Assembly (NCBI GenBank): GCA_902497065.1
Contig: CABVDH010000046.1
Span: 1 to 7,042, forward strand
Origin: an uncultured Collinsella sp.
Lineage (GTDB): Bacteria > Actinomycetota > Coriobacteriia > Coriobacteriales > Coriobacteriaceae
Direction: 5' to 3'
Length of the DNA stretch: 7,042 bases
Part shown: positions 6,150 through 7,042 of the stretch, piece after piece
Layout: every line of letters starts with the position of its first letter
Numbering within the stretch: the first letter of the stretch is position 1
Notes under the pieces: model-generated
Told to the model about the DNA's origin: nothing
The model's input: the letters and a program-made list of their open reading frames with translations, nothing else
Database searches by the model: none
Translations under genes and position numbers: made by a program

Positions 6150-7042
6150 CGCTGATCACCCTCGCGCGACCAGGGAAGGCGAATACGCGGGCGTTCGGTG
6201 CGCATTGCACGGTCGGCGACCATATCGCTCCAAGGGCCGACGGCGCACCCCAGTTCCACGAGCATCTCGCGCGTGGCCTCGCGCACGCTAGTCGCAAAAG
6301 CGCTGGTCTGCCCCACTGCCTCGTCAGCGCGCCCAAACGCCATGAGCGCGGCGAGATCCTGCCCGCCATCGGCGATACGAATCTTGGAGCTCAACGCACA
6401 GGCAATCTCAAAGCGCATGGCGACGTCCTCGTCTGCCCCGCGCGCACCGAACCGGTTGAACACGGCGCTCATGCGCGTGCGCGGCACACCTACTCGACTT
6501 GCCAGTTCAATGACGCGCGACGCAGATGTCGCGGACGACACCGCCGCATCGCCAACGACCAGGCAACGGTCGCTCGCCGCCACCGCAGCCGCCACGGCAT
6601 CGCCCCAAAAGACCGAGGTATCGATAAAGACCACGTCGGATTCGCGACGCAGGACATCAAGCAATAGCTCCACCGGACGTGCCATGAGCTCGGCTTGCTC
6701 GGGCGCCGCGACGGGACCCCAGAGCGTAACGCCCGGCGCCACGCGCATCGATGTGGCTACGATATCCGGCTCGGTGAGCGCGCCCGCCGCCGACGGCTCG
6801 ATAAGTGCCGCCATATCGCGCGGAGCATCGACGCCTAACAAGTCGTAAAGGTTTCCAAACATCAGGTCCAGGTCGAGCACGGCGGCACGCAAGCCCAACA
6901 GCGACGATGTGTGTGCCATGGTGGCAACGATCGTCGACTTGCCGCAACCGCCCGAACCCGAAATGGCGCAGATGACCGGAGCTCGATGCTGCGGAGCGAC
7001 AGCGTCTGCCGGCGGCATCGGAGGCGGCGGGGCGGGCGTCGG
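6146..7042 (-). CDS. tadZ: TadZ/CpaE-like localisation ATPase, 5' end beyond right edge
   Basis: This is a ParA/MinD-superfamily protein, homologous to TadZ/CpaE, which position Tad machinery at the cell pole or another site. Counting from the Met at 7018, the P-loop is GSGGCGKST (21-29), with AVLDLDLMFGNLYDLLG (46-62) in the place where this family has the switch region, and a Walker B-like VVFIDTS (129-135). The second half is helical and ends in a basic Arg-rich tail. The frame is open to the window edge and the codons before the Met encode a Pro/Ala-rich stretch (PTPAPPPP). No Shine-Dalgarno sequence precedes that Met. I therefore treat the gene as partial, probably with an N-terminal receiver-like domain joined by a Pro-rich linker, as in many TadZ/CpaE proteins. 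The signature lysine of the deviant Walker A (KGGxGK) is replaced by Ser22. It overlaps tadA by 4 bases. Confidence 0.87.
   Translation of the reverse strand, partial: PTPAPPPPMPPADAVAPQHRAPVICAISGSGGCGKSTIVATMAHTSSLLGLRAAVLDLDLMFGNLYDLLGVDAPRDMAALIEPSAAGALTEPDIVATSMRVAPGVTLWGPVAAPEQAELMARPVELLLDVLRRESDVVFIDTSVFWGDAVAAAVAASDRCLVVGDAAVSSATSASRVIELASRVGVPRTRMSAVFNRFGARGADEDVAMRFEIACALSSKIRIADGGQDLAALMAFGRADEAVGQTSAFATSVREATREMLVELGCAVGPWSDMVADRAMRTERPRIRLPWSREGDQR

Noticed and set aside
6198..6848. 216-codon plus-strand open frame
   Set aside because: It is antisense to tadZ, Ser/Ala/Arg-rich, with no recognisable domain and no ribosome binding site.
7016..7018. ATG at 7018 as the true start of tadZ
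   Set aside because: The frame stays open to the edge, the preceding residues form a Pro-rich linker-like stretch and no Shine-Dalgarno sequence is present, so the real start is probably to the right.

Overview
The window is one compact minus-strand operon for a Tad (tight adherence) / Flp type IVc pilus, read from the right edge to the left edge. Gene order in transcription order is tadZ (5' end outside the window), tadA/cpaF, tadB, tadC, flp, an unrecognised membrane-anchored gene, a small pilin-like gene, a tadE-like gene, and a very long tadG-like gene that runs off the left edge. There is no intergenic stretch longer than about 10 bases. Seven of the eight junctions overlap or sit one base apart, so translational coupling is likely throughout. 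No tRNA, rRNA, CRISPR, insertion sequence, clear promoter or clear terminator was seen.

The DNA is GC-rich with strongly GC-biased third positions. The set contains no secretin (RcpA), no RcpC/CpaB-like protein and no TadD lipoprotein, which fits a Gram-positive (monoderm) Tad system. The protein style and strong AAAGGAGG/GGAGG ribosome binding sites suggest an actinobacterium. A gut Coriobacteriia such as a Collinsella or Olsenella relative is my best guess, but the sequence alone does not settle the taxon.

Right part (3922-7042): the cytoplasmic and inner-membrane motor. TadZ is a ParA/MinD-like localisation ATPase, TadA the hexameric secretion ATPase, and TadB and TadC the two platform proteins that couple ATP hydrolysis to pilin extraction. 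Middle part (2293-3286): the Flp major pilin, a 187-residue single-pass protein of unknown function, and a 72-residue pilin-like protein. Left part (1-2318): a TadE-like pseudopilin and a TadG-like protein of at least 616 residues. The TadG-like frame is open from 1849 to base 1 without a stop and is the largest gene in the window. It is easily missed because neither its stop codon nor its C-terminus is present.

The points most worth a second look are the long cysteine-containing TadG-like ectodomain, the unknown 187-residue gene between two pilin genes, the shared A|QxTxE processing motif in three proteins, the serine at the signature-lysine position of TadZ, the possible ATT start of tadE, and a hairpin just after the flp stop codon. 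The prepilin peptidase (TadV/CpaA) needed to process the pilins is not in the window.
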